NCBI RefSeq assembly: GCF_015169395.1
Contig: NZ_CP063458.1
Span: forward strand, 3,596,001-3,660,000
From: Humisphaera borealis
GTDB taxonomy: Bacteria > Planctomycetota > Phycisphaerae > Tepidisphaerales > Tepidisphaeraceae
Direction of reading: 5' to 3'
DNA length: 64,000 nucleotides
The translations under genes were made by a program, and so were the position numbers. Within the stretch, counting starts at the first letter, position 1. The number at the start of each line of letters is the position of its first letter. This document shows, in pieces, positions 28,526 to 36,695 of the stretch. The notes beneath the pieces were generated by a model. That model had not been told where the DNA came from. It searched no databases and saw only the letters and a list, made by a program, of their open reading frames with translations.

Positions 28526-28605
28526 TTGATCTCCTCTCCTTTGATTACAACATGGCGCGCCGAACCCTTCGGTCGGCGCGACAATGCACGTCCGGAATCA
28601 GTGAA

Positions 28606-29592
28606 CTACTCCAACGAATAGACTGCTTTGCCCCACTGGAACGGGTTCAACGTATCCCTTATGTGTTTGGTTTCTACGTGCCCATCTACATAGAGGAAGT
28701 TAGTGCTCTTCACGTTCCAGTCCCCCTGCTTGTTCTGCTTCCCATGGTTCCGCCCAACCCAGTCAAGTCGAGTGCGCGAGGAACCGCCCGCCTTGGGGTC
28801 GGGGTCCAACTGCGTTTCAGATACAGGCGTATAGACGCTGGTCGTGGCAGGTCGGAATGGATCATCGCCTACGGAAGAAAGATCCAGGGTACCGCCCTTG
28901 CTGACAAAACCGTGCACGGGTCGATGGCTCTTACAAACCGTATCGGTGTCGTTGGATCGGCCAGTATCGGCGACGATTCGCCAATCATGATTCCATTCGG
29001 TTGCGAGAATCACATTCGATGAGTCTTTGATCTTTCCCGCATTCACGTACCGATATGGCCGAGCAGCACCCTGAAAGCCGATGACCCACTTGTTTCGGGG
29101 CATGATGGCTTCGTTCACTGTGAACGCGCAGCGCGGTGCCTGCTGATCGACAACGCCAGCGTTATCTGCAGCCTGACCGGGATCGAAGTTGCCTGGCTCC
29201 GGGTTCGTTGGCGGCAACCCGCCCTGCTCAAATGACGGACAGGTAAACGCCTCAGCCGCAACCCCTTTTCCAGCCTTGGTCTGCCCATACAGATAGCTGG
29301 ACCAGTGGACATACCCGTTCACCGCGGCTGCCGGCGTCTGCGTGTTGCCTACGATTTTCTGCCCTTCATAGATGTACGCCGGCGGGAAAATCTGCTTGTT
29401 CTCAGCGAGATAAATGGCCAGGCCGTTGCCGATGTTGCGCAAATTTGACGCACACTTGATCGTGCGGGCCTGCTCCTGCGCCGCCGACAATGATGGCAGC
29501 AGAATGCCTATCAAAACTGCGATAATTCCAATAACAACCAGAAGTTCGACGAGTGTGAACGCTTGCCGTCTTGGCATTTGGACCCGTTGCAT
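28606..29592 (-). CDS. Prepilin-type H-X9-DG pseudopilin
   Basis: A 328-residue pseudopilin-like protein of the planctomycete DUF1559/H-X9-DG group. The type IV prepilin leader is clear: MPRRQAFTLVELLVVIGIIAVLIGILLPSLSAAQ, cleaved before F. The C-terminal signature is NFLYVDGHVET. The start at 29592 has GGGGAG upstream; ATG at 29577 is possible. After processing by a prepilin peptidase such proteins assemble in a pseudopilus or act as secretion-linked surface proteins. Dozens of paralogues occur per planctomycete genome. It lies upstream of the large PEP-CTERM gene (81-base gap) and may be co-transcribed. Confidence 0.9.
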   Translation of the reverse strand: MQRVQMPRRQAFTLVELLVVIGIIAVLIGILLPSLSAAQEQARTIKCASNLRNIGNGLAIYLAENKQIFPPAYIYEGQKIVGNTQTPAAAVNGYVHWSSYLYGQTKAGKGVAAEAFTCPSFEQGGLPPTNPEPGNFDPGQAADNAGVVDQQAPRCAFTVNEAIMPRNKWVIGFQGAARPYRYVNAGKIKDSSNVILATEWNHDWRIVADTGRSNDTDTVCKSHRPVHGFVSKGGTLDLSSVGDDPFRPATTSVYTPVSETQLDPDPKAGGSSRTRLDWVGRNHGKQNKQGDWNVKSTNFLYVDGHVETKHIRDTLNPFQWGKAVYSLE

Positions 29593-30883
29593 AGAAACTC
29601 CCCATGCGGCAGCCACGCTTCATGCGCGAACCGTCACACAGCTTAGGAATACACTAAATAATGATTGAGAAGCACCAGATCACTCCAACGTCCCACACAC
29701 GCTGAAGGACTGGATTAGTTGAACGTACAAAGTTCAATAACACTCAGTCCGCCCGGACTGAGCGACTACTCGATTGGCATCCTACCGACTGGCGCACGCA
29801 GGATTATTGCTACCTCCGTAAGATTCAGACAAAACAGCACTAGTTTTGCGCTATGAAAGCGAGGGCTCATGTTGTGAAGATACTGGCTCTGACGCTCTCT
29901 TGTGATACGTGCTACATCGCAACTGACGCGCGAGGCTTTCTGGCGCTTCGTCGCTTCATGAACTCCTAACGCAGTCTTCGATAAGCAGTCGCAAGGACCG
30001 CGTGCACTCGGCGCGCACACTCGCCCTCTTCGACTTCACACGCCTCGATGAAGTTCGGCGGCACCTCGGGGCGAGGATCGCTTGAGCGTTCGAGCGGTCG
30101 ACGATCGCCCTAAACATGTTCGTTCCATACCTGATTGATCCGGCGACAGCATCTCGCCGTGGGACAGTTGTGAAGTGATCGCGTGCGTTGCCGGTGGCCG
30201 CGATATCGGTCGTTGCGCGCGAGGACAGGCTCAAGGTGATTCGCTACCAGATTGTCGTGCAAAGCTGGCGCCTGGCGGCCCAGCCGCACCAAGTGAAAGG
30301 CAGACGAAGCGAGAGTTCGCGCTGCCACGACACCTGAAGCATTGGCGGCGTGCTGCTGCAGGTCGTCTCGGTCATTCGAGGGTCTGCAAGCGAGGCGCTC
30401 GAAAGAGACTTTTATCGAGGCGGGATGAGCTTGTCGGAAGTGAGTAGTGCGTGAACTCGGCTGCGGCCTGGCCGCGGGATCTTCATCCGTAGTTCGATCA
30501 CTGCCGATGCGTGTTCCCAATGCGAGGCCGCTCGGCAGCCTCCAGCAAGATCTTCCCGTGGGGAGGCTGGGTCATCGCGGCGAGCATTCCAAAAAAAACC
30601 GCCCGGTCCGACAGAGGTGAACGTCGGACCGGGCGGAGTTGTATCGTGATGCCGATGCTTCGCGAGGAACGCATGGCCGTCTGGTTCACGGCCGAGCGAC
30701 GTCGGGATCGAAGTACGACACACACGCAGGGGCAGCGCGCCGCCGGGTGCTCATTCCGGCGTGACCGCCAATAACGTCGTGGGGAAAAAATCTTGGGACG
30801 AGTGGGTCCCGAAACTAATGTTAGAGAAACCGATCAGGTATCTGATTCGCGCAAACGCGAGGATCAGAGGTGCCGATCAGCGG
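29593..30883. other. Gene-poor region
   Basis: 1291 bases with no convincing gene. Several frames of 75-136 codons are open on both strands but overlap each other, lack ribosome sites and have no recognisable domains. The stretch 30000-30500 looks like decayed coding sequence by base composition only. A strong minus-strand terminator lies at 30591-30636. Confidence 0.5.
30591..30636 (-). terminator. Strong minus-strand Rho-independent terminator
   Basis: Perfect 14-base arms CCGCCCGGTCCGAC (30599-30612) and its complement (30623-30636), followed on the minus strand by eight T residues (A8 at 30591-30598). The nearest upstream gene ends at 30884, leaving about 250 transcribed but untranslated bases. 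Confidence 0.85.
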
Positions 30884-31108
30884 TTATTCCGCGAACGCCG
30901 GCTCGCGGGATTCGACCTGCGAGAAGACGTCGGCGAGGACTTGATCCAGCTGGCGTTCGGCGTTGCGGATGTCGTACGAAGCGACGCCGGTAACGCGGTG
31001 TGCGACCAAACGACCGAGACCGCCGGGCTTGCCCAGGGCGTCATGAAGCTTGGCATTGATGAGGTTCTCGATCGCCTTGCGAAGCGATTCGGCTTGCTCT
31101 GAAGCCAT
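30884..31108 (-). CDS. Small conserved-looking hypothetical protein
   Basis: A 74-residue soluble helical protein starting MASEQAESLRKAIENLINAK and ending 'VLADVFSQVESREPAFAE'. The ATG at 31108 has AAGGAG at a proper distance, so translation is likely. No signal peptide, membrane segment or known motif is seen. A strong terminator lies about 250 bases downstream on the same strand. I do not recognise the family. A regulatory or adaptor role would be guesswork. Confidence 0.6.
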   Translation of the reverse strand: MASEQAESLRKAIENLINAKLHDALGKPGGLGRLVAHRVTGVASYDIRNAERQLDQVLADVFSQVESREPAFAE

Positions 31109-31726
31109 GGAGATACTCCTTGCGCCGAGAGACGCAGTTTGAGACTTCGGTTGAGAATCCCGGAGGCGACAGAGGATCGACCGGTCGGCTAACAAAACCG
31201 AGGCGGAAGCCTGGCGTCGGAAAACCCAACACTCGGATATAGGAGGATCGAAACGCTTGAGGGGGAGCGTTGATCCCTTTCACATGCCTGCGGAGTTAGC
31301 TGACGGGCTGGGAGTTGAAAGGTCTCCCTCGGTTGCTGCCGAGATCCATCCGGTGGAAGGGTCTCCGACACAGGTTCCGATTAGCCCCTGCCGGTTCGCG
31401 AACTGCCTTGCGGCAATTCCAACCGACTCAACGACTCTCTTTAATTGCGAGGCTTGCTCGCCAGAGGATCGCTGTGGGTTCTCCGTGTGGCCCATTGTGA
31501 TTGGGCTCACTTCGGCGGTAACGTCGGACAGAGTTTACCCCATGGGTGACACCGGTCAAGCATTGTTTTCCATCCCCTTCCAAAATCTGACCAAAATGCA
31601 CCCCGATCGTCCACCTAAGTCCATGCGACAGAAACAATTAAGAAAATTTCATGTTTTCGACGCAGAACCCGTCTTCTGTGCATCAAAGGACAGTAGGATC
31701 AACGGAACGTTGCTCAGGAGGCTGCC
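31109..31726. other. Intergenic region upstream of the phosphatase gene
   Basis: 618 bases. An open frame of 157 codons on the plus strand (31257-31730) lacks a ribosome site and family features and is not accepted. An A/T-rich stretch at 31630-31660 may hold the promoter of the following gene. Confidence 0.45.
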
Positions 31727-32716
31727 TTGACCGCCGAATCCCAAAACCTCGACCCCGCCGCGGGCCAGCATGTCATGCAGTGCATGGAGGTGTGGGGAGG
31801 AAACCAGGTGTTCGACAGCAGCCTGGCGTTGCCCGGCCTTGACGCCTGGGTCTACAGTCGCCCCTATGCCCAGGCGGCGGTGGGTGGCGACGTCTACTAC
31901 GTTTCGTCCTGCGCCACCGGTCGCATCACCCGGCTGCTGGTCGCCGATGTCACCGGCCACGGCAAAGCCGTCGGCGATCTGGCCGTCGGACTGCGCACGC
32001 TGATGCGGCGATTCGTCAATTACATTGATCAGGGCCGGTTTGTCCGCGAAATGAACGGACAGTTCGCGGAGCTGTCGAGGCGGGGTAATTTCGCGACGGC
32101 GGTCGTGACGACGTTCTTCGGCCCCACCCGCAAGCTGTCGATCTGCAATGCCGGACATCCGCCGCCCCTCATCTATCGGGCCGCAACCGGGCGATGGAGC
32201 TTCCTGGAAAACTCGGCGCGCGACGACGACCCCAACCCCGCCAACCTTCCGCTAGGCATCCTCGAACTCTCTGATTACGACGTGTTTGATACCGACCTCG
32301 ACGTCGGCGACCTCGTCGTGTGCTACACCGATTCGCTGCCCGAATCGTTCGACGAAGAGGGCAAGATGCTCGGTCAGGCGGGGCTTCTCCGGGAAGTCGC
32401 GGAAGTCCCGGTCGGGGAGCCAGCGACGCTCGTCGGCCGCATTCTCGAGCACATCCGCTCGCTTTACGCGAGCAACCTCGACGGGGACGACGTCACGGTG
32501 CTGCTGTTTCGTCCGAACGGCACCGCCAATTCGACGCCGCTGTCCGAACGCCTGCTCGCGCCGTTCCGGATCGCCAAGGCGATGGTGCGATCGATCACCC
32601 ACAAGGACGAGCCGATCCCCTGGCCGGAAGTCAGCGTCGCGAACGTGGGCGGTGCGGTTATCCCTTCTTTGAGCAAGCCCGGGGCAACTTCTGACCCAAC
32701 CCAGTCAACCACTTGA
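31727..32716 (+). CDS. SpoIIE/RsbU-type PPM serine phosphatase
   Basis: A 329-residue PP2C-like phosphatase. It starts at a TTG (31727) preceded by CAGGAGG; the fold begins around residue 35. Motifs include AVGGDVYYV, LLVADVTGHGKAVGDLA, CNAGHPPPLIY, LPLGILE, VVCYTDSLPES and DDVTVLLFR, covering the metal-binding Asp/Gly residues of the family. These enzymes dephosphorylate anti-sigma antagonists in partner-switching signalling or other phosphoserine proteins. No sensor domain, anti-sigma or STAS gene is adjacent, so the target is unknown. A basic tail of about 60 residues follows the domain. Confidence 0.92.
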   Translation: MTAESQNLDPAAGQHVMQCMEVWGGNQVFDSSLALPGLDAWVYSRPYAQAAVGGDVYYVSSCATGRITRLLVADVTGHGKAVGDLAVGLRTLMRRFVNYIDQGRFVREMNGQFAELSRRGNFATAVVTTFFGPTRKLSICNAGHPPPLIYRAATGRWSFLENSARDDDPNPANLPLGILELSDYDVFDTDLDVGDLVVCYTDSLPESFDEEGKMLGQAGLLREVAEVPVGEPATLVGRILEHIRSLYASNLDGDDVTVLLFRPNGTANSTPLSERLLAPFRIAKAMVRSITHKDEPIPWPEVSVANVGGAVIPSLSKPGATSDPTQSTT

Positions 32717-32925
32717 CCGGCTTTTCGCTGCTTGGGACGCCGTCAGGGTGCAACTGGGGTGCGACCGCCAGGCAGGCGGCCCGCGAGAATCGCGGAGAAT
32801 CCGGACCGGGGCGCCGCGGGAAGCAGTGGCGATGGCAACCACTTCGAGTCGCACGGGTAGTAGGACTGCCAACCGCCGCTGGTGCGTCGGTGGCGAATCT
32901 CGAGTTTACGTTTGAGGAGGAGTTT

Positions 32926-33726
32926 ATGTCGGATCGTCTGTTGCGCATTCTGGGTCGTTCCGTGGTCGCCGCCCTGCTGGCGATGAACTTTGCCGCCGTG
33001 CCGTCGTTCGCCCAGACGAAGGCCCCCGCAAAGCCTGAAGCAAAGCCCGCAGCGGCCCCGGCCGTGAAGGAAGCCGCCGACAAGCCCGCCATCAAGATGG
33101 GCAAGGACGAAGGCAAGGGCTTCCTGGCCCGGCACGAAGGCTTCCTGGCCGACCTGAAGGCAACCAACGGCAAGGTCGACGTGCTCTTCGTCGGCGACTC
33201 GATCACCGACGGCTGGCGTCGCGGCGGCAAGAAAGTGTTCGATGCCAATTACGGCTCGCAGGCCCCGCTGAACATCGGCATCGGCGGCGACCGCACGCAG
33301 CACGTCATCTGGCGTCTGCAGAACGGCGAAGTCGAAGGCATCAGCCCGAAGGTCGCGATGCTGATGATCGGCACCAACAACCTCAGCGCCAACACCGACG
33401 AAGAAATCGTCGCCGGAATCACCAAGTGCGTGACGACGCTTCGCGAGAAGCTCCCGAAGACCAAGGTTCTGCTCCTGGGCGTCTTCCCGCGCTCGGCCAA
33501 GCCGACCGACGCCGCCCGCGCCCGCATCAAGACCATCAACGCCGCGATCGCCAAGCTCGACGACGCCGGCAAGACCGTGAAGTATCTCGACATCGGCGAG
33601 AAGTTCCTCGACAAGGAAGGCAACCTGACGAAGGAAATCATGCCCGACGCCCTGCACCCCAACGAAAAGGGCTATGAGATCTGGGCCGAGGCCGTCAAGT
33701 CGACGCTCGCGGACCTGATGAAGTGA
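32926..33726 (+). CDS. Exported SGNH/GDSL hydrolase
   Basis: A 266-residue exported esterase-type protein. ATG 32926 follows GAGGAGGAGTTT; the signal peptide ends near SFAQ, then an Ala/Pro/Lys linker to residue 60. The SGNH blocks are present: GDSITDG (Ser92, nucleophile), the Gly block NIGIGGDRTQ, GTNN, and DALHPNEKGYEIW with the catalytic Asp-x-x-His. The closest general type is the platelet-activating-factor acetylhydrolase-like group common in planctomycetes, where it probably deacetylates polysaccharides. It is followed by a palindromic repeat and then a Fur gene. Substrate is inferred only. Confidence 0.92.
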   Translation: MSDRLLRILGRSVVAALLAMNFAAVPSFAQTKAPAKPEAKPAAAPAVKEAADKPAIKMGKDEGKGFLARHEGFLADLKATNGKVDVLFVGDSITDGWRRGGKKVFDANYGSQAPLNIGIGGDRTQHVIWRLQNGEVEGISPKVAMLMIGTNNLSANTDEEIVAGITKCVTTLREKLPKTKVLLLGVFPRSAKPTDAARARIKTINAAIAKLDDAGKTVKYLDIGEKFLDKEGNLTKEIMPDALHPNEKGYEIWAEAVKSTLADLMK

Positions 33727-33732
33727 AGAAGT

Positions 33733-33850
33733 AGGCACGAAGGCAAAAGGCAAGAAGGCACGGAGTGACCTACTCCGTGCCTTCTTGCGTGATTGCCCAC
33801 GTGGCCGTTCCTCCGCGCCTTCCTGCCTGCCCCTTACTGCCTTCGTGCCT
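33733..33850. repeat. Nested palindromic repeat
   Basis: Inner perfect 17-base arms 33750-33766 and 33772-33788 (GCAAGAAGGCACGGAGT) and outer perfect 13-base arms 33733-33745 and 33838-33850 (AGGCACGAAGGCA). It starts 7 bases after the SGNH stop; the inner stem may serve as a terminator although no T-run follows. Confidence 0.85.
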
Positions 33851-33872
33851 TCCTCAGGCTATACTCCCTTCC

Positions 33873-34328
33873 GTGCGAAACGCAGCACCCGCCGCTCCAA
33901 CATCTTCGCCGTCCGACGTGCTGAAGCGGATCGGCCTGCGCCGAACGCCGGTGCGGCTGGGCGTATTGAAGGTTCTTGCCGACTCCCCGCAGCCGCTGGG
34001 CGTGCAGCAGGTTCTGGAACTGCTTCCCGAACACACCGACACCGTCACCGTCTACCGCACGCTGAACACCTTCACGACCAAGAAGGTCGTCCACCGCGTT
34101 CGCGGGGAAGATCGCACCTGGCGATACGCCTTGGGCGGGAGCGAGAAATCGAGCGCCCAGCCCCACGCCCACCCGCATTTCGTGTGCGAAACCTGTGGCG
34201 TGGTCGAATGCCTGGAGGCGTCGCAGATCCCGCCGACCTTCGTACGGTCTTTGAAGGTCGCCGAAACGTACGAAGTCCACTACCCTGAGGTCACCCTGCA
34301 CGGCGTGTGCCCGAAGTGCCACGCGTAG
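33873..34328 (+). CDS. Fur-family metal-responsive repressor
   Basis: A 151-residue Fur/Zur/PerR-type regulator. The winged helix spans LKRIGLRRTPVRLGVLKVLAD to TVYRTLNTF; the dimer domain holds metal ligands HAHPHFVCETCGVVEC and the C-terminal CPKC pair, giving the two Cys pairs of the structural zinc site. It binds operator DNA when loaded with metal. A GTG at 33873 is chosen because the domain starts 18 residues later; longer frames read through repeat sequence. Its metal cannot be read safely from the sequence and no operator or target gene is adjacent. Its TAG stop is formed by a palindromic repeat. Confidence 0.92.
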   Translation: MRNAAPAAPTSSPSDVLKRIGLRRTPVRLGVLKVLADSPQPLGVQQVLELLPEHTDTVTVYRTLNTFTTKKVVHRVRGEDRTWRYALGGSEKSSAQPHAHPHFVCETCGVVECLEASQIPPTFVRSLKVAETYEVHYPEVTLHGVCPKCHA

Positions 34329-34443
34329 GGTCCGCCTTGGCGGACGCGGGCGTCGCCGCTCGCGGTGATGCAACTGCCGCCAGGCAAAGTCGCGGCGACG
34401 TCTCAACACCAAACACCCACGCGTCCGCCAAGGCGGACCCTAC
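34325..34443. repeat. GTAGGG-family palindromic repeat
   Basis: Perfect 24-base arms at 34325-34348 and 34420-34443, starting GTAGGGTCCGCC. Each arm folds as a hairpin (TCCGCCTTGGCGGA). The TAG at 34326-34328 is the Fur stop, and the next gene starts 3 bases after the right arm. Confidence 0.9.
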
Positions 34444-34446
34444 GAC

Positions 34447-34965
34447 ATGCGAATCCAATTTTCCGCCGACGATATCAAGCTCGACGTCACCAAGGCCGCC
34501 GGGGGCAAGTTTGAACCGGTGCTCTCCACCGCCCGCAACGGCTCGGTCCTGATCGAATTCACCCGCCCCGAACTTCAAGGCGTGCTGATGGCGTTTGCCC
34601 AGGCCGCCGCCGAGGAACAGAAAGCCAAGATCGAATCGGCCGACCTCGTCCTGACACAAGCCGGCGGCAAAGCCGTGCTCGCCATGTTGCGCGTGAAGGC
34701 CAGGAAGATGATGATGGGCGTCGCCGTGACGGTCGAAGGCCGGGCCGATTTCAGCGATCGGTTGAGCGTGACGCTGTCCAACCTGAAGGCAACTGGCGAA
34801 GGCATGGTCGGCAGCATGGTCGCCGGGCTGCTGGGTGGTAAGCTGAAGGAGCACGAAGGCAAGGCATTCGACCTTGCACCCCCCGCCCTGAAAAACGTCC
34901 GCCTGCATGGCTTGAAGGTGGACGCCGGCGACCCACTTCGCATCACGGCGGCGTTCGAGAGTTGA
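34447..34965 (+). CDS. Hypothetical protein
   Basis: A 172-residue soluble protein without a leader. Start MRIQFSADDIKLDVTKAAGG, middle LVLTQAGGKAVLAMLRVKARKMMMGVAVTVEGRADF, end 'RLHGLKVDAGDPLRITAAFES'. The alternating strands and a central Gly-rich turn (GMVGSMVAGLLGGKL) resemble small lipid-binding-like beta proteins, but no family is recognised. Start ATG 34447 lies only 3 bases past a palindrome, so its ribosome site must lie inside the repeat arm. Lone gene. Confidence 0.65.
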   Translation: MRIQFSADDIKLDVTKAAGGKFEPVLSTARNGSVLIEFTRPELQGVLMAFAQAAAEEQKAKIESADLVLTQAGGKAVLAMLRVKARKMMMGVAVTVEGRADFSDRLSVTLSNLKATGEGMVGSMVAGLLGGKLKEHEGKAFDLAPPALKNVRLHGLKVDAGDPLRITAAFES

Positions 34966-35039
34966 ACGCCGAGAGGCGTGCGCCGCACGCCGCAAGAAGC
35001 GCCATCCGACGTACGACGCCGCCCTGCTAGATGCCACGC

Positions 35040-35375
35040 CTACAGATAGGGCAACCCGCCTTCACCAAGCACGGCTTTGTCGAAAACTGCCCTGTAACTT
35101 GTTGTTAAGAATTCCGGATGCTCTCGCTCAATGTCGTCGAACTGCTGCCAGAATCGGTCCTCATCGAAACTTTGAAAGTCCCGAGCAGCAAACGCCGCGA
35201 GGTTGTGCAACCATTCCGCAATCTCGCCGGCCCTCCTGATACGGATCAGATCTCGACGCCATGCAACCGGGTTGATCCGCAGGAGGAGGCCAAGTGGCAT
35301 CCAGCGGAGCGAGCGCATGTCCAACATCGCACGATAGAGCAATGTGCGGTAGGCATTCTTTCGGCGATCGTCCAT
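35040..35375 (-). CDS. Hypothetical protein next to the heptosyltransferase
   Basis: A 111-residue protein, MDDRRKNAYRTLLYRAMLD at the start, with several Arg/Trp residues (LRWMPLGLLLRINPVAWRRDL) and an acidic helix FDEDRFWQQFDDIEREH. It begins 8 bases after the stop of the heptosyltransferase gene on the same strand, so the two are probably co-transcribed. No domain is recognised. It may be a small accessory of envelope sugar synthesis, by position only. Confidence 0.65.
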   Translation of the reverse strand: MDDRRKNAYRTLLYRAMLDMRSLRWMPLGLLLRINPVAWRRDLIRIRRAGEIAEWLHNLAAFAARDFQSFDEDRFWQQFDDIEREHPEFLTTSYRAVFDKAVLGEGGLPYL

Positions 35376-35382
35376 CGACTGG

Positions 35383-36516
35383 TCACGAGCCAGCGCCTGC
35401 CACGACGGTGGTCTGTGGCTCAGAAGCTGACCCGGCCTTCAGTAGTTCAACGGACTTATCCCAGACCATCGCCGGCGTCACCCGCGTGATGCAGCGATGG
35501 TCCAACGGGCAGGTCTTCTTCTGGCACGGCCCGCAGAAGACCTTCACCGCCACCTGCCGTTCCTTCGGGTAATAGATCTCGGTCCATTCCGGATGCGTCG
35601 GCCCGAAGATCGTCACCACCGGTACGTCCATCGCCGCGGCGATGTGCCGCGGGCCGGTGTCGTTGGTCACCATCAGGTCGCACCGGCGGATGATTTCCTT
35701 CAGGTTGCCCAAGTCGGTCCCCTTGTTCGAGAGATCGACCGGTGCCCGCTTCATGTGCCGCTTGATCTGCTCGACAATCGGGCGTTCCTTCGGGGCAGCG
35801 GAGATCAGGACCGTCGCACCCAGCTCTTCGATGAACCGGTCGGCCAACTCTGCAAAGTACTCTGCTTTCCAGAGCTTGGCGGCACCGTAGTTGGCACCGG
35901 GGTTGAGCAGGATCATCGGCGGCTGCCCGTGCGAGCCGGGCCGATCGATGTCACGCGGCAATCCACCCCGCTCCAGCACGGCCTCCGCTTCGCGCTTCTC
36001 GGCGGGGGTGACGAACAGCTCCATCTTCAGGTCGCCCGAAGCACCTCCACGGCCCGCGCCCAGATAATGCGCCAACCCGAGGTAGTACTTGATGATCGGG
36101 TTCGGCACGAACTTGCCGGCTTCCTTCGGTGCCAGCAGGCGGTCCGACAGCAGGAACCCACGGCCGTCACGGTCGTAGCCGACGACCTTCTTGATCTTCG
36201 CCATCCGGCAGACGAGCGCACTCTTGAAGGAGTTGGGCAGCAGGACCGCCATGTCGAAGTCGGCCGACCGCAGCCGGGCAGCCAGATCAAAGAACTGCCC
36301 TTTGCCGGCCTTGGCTTTGGTCTTACCGGTGCGGTAGGTGATGAGCCGATCCGCCCAGGGCATGCCGGCGTAGAGCGGCTTGACGTACCGCTTCATCAGG
36401 TAGCTGATTTCAGCGTTCGGGTACCGCAGGCGCAGCGAACGGAGAGTGGGGGTAGCCATCACAGCGTCGCCCACCCAGCTCGGTTGGACGACCAGAATCT
36501 TCGCGGGATCGGACAT
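35383..36516 (-). CDS. waaF: Glycosyltransferase family 9, lipopolysaccharide heptosyltransferase II type
   Basis: A 377-residue GT9 enzyme. N-terminal ILVVQPSWVGDAVMATPTLRSL, donor-binding part LLNPGANYGAAKLWK, then VTNDTGPRHIAAAMDVPVVTIFGPTHPEWT, and a C-terminal Cys cluster CGPCQKKTCPLDHRC typical of WaaF. It transfers ADP-heptose to the LPS inner core at the cytoplasmic membrane. ATG at 36516 is chosen, as the conserved strand starts 5 residues later. A small hypothetical gene follows. With kdsA at 13.5 kb it supports Kdo/heptose-type LPS in this organism. Confidence 0.9.
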   Translation of the reverse strand: MSDPAKILVVQPSWVGDAVMATPTLRSLRLRYPNAEISYLMKRYVKPLYAGMPWADRLITYRTGKTKAKAGKGQFFDLAARLRSADFDMAVLLPNSFKSALVCRMAKIKKVVGYDRDGRGFLLSDRLLAPKEAGKFVPNPIIKYYLGLAHYLGAGRGGASGDLKMELFVTPAEKREAEAVLERGGLPRDIDRPGSHGQPPMILLNPGANYGAAKLWKAEYFAELADRFIEELGATVLISAAPKERPIVEQIKRHMKRAPVDLSNKGTDLGNLKEIIRRCDLMVTNDTGPRHIAAAMDVPVVTIFGPTHPEWTEIYYPKERQVAVKVFCGPCQKKTCPLDHRCITRVTPAMVWDKSVELLKAGSASEPQTTVVAGAGS

Positions 36517-36561
36517 TGTTGCGGAGTATAGCGACGAGCGCGGCACCTGTCGTTAATAGCG

Positions 36562-36665
36562 ACTTGTCACTGGTCGCTGGTCACTGGTCGCTGGTCGCTG
36601 GTCGCTCGCTAATGGTTACGGAGACATCGCGTTGAATGACAAGTGACGAGTGACCAATGACAAGT
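36562..36665. repeat. Palindrome with five tandem heptamers TGGTCRC
   Basis: Arms 36562-36575 (ACTTGTCACTGGTC) and 36652-36665 are inverted with one mismatch. Inside, 36571-36605 holds five copies of TGGTCRC in tandem. The element fills the divergent gap between waaF and hisA. Confidence 0.85.
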
Positions 36666-36695
36666 AACAACAAACCTCGTACGCTTTCCCGCCCT

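Noticed and set aside
30110-30520. 136-codon minus-strand frame in the gene-poor region
   Set aside because: Several frames on both strands are equally open here; none has motifs or a start signal.
31257-31730. 157-codon plus-strand frame before the phosphatase gene
   Set aside because: No ribosome site, odd composition, overlaps the likely promoter and the start of the phosphatase gene.
36571-36605. Tandem heptamers as a CRISPR-like array
   Set aside because: Repeats are 7 bases with no spacers.
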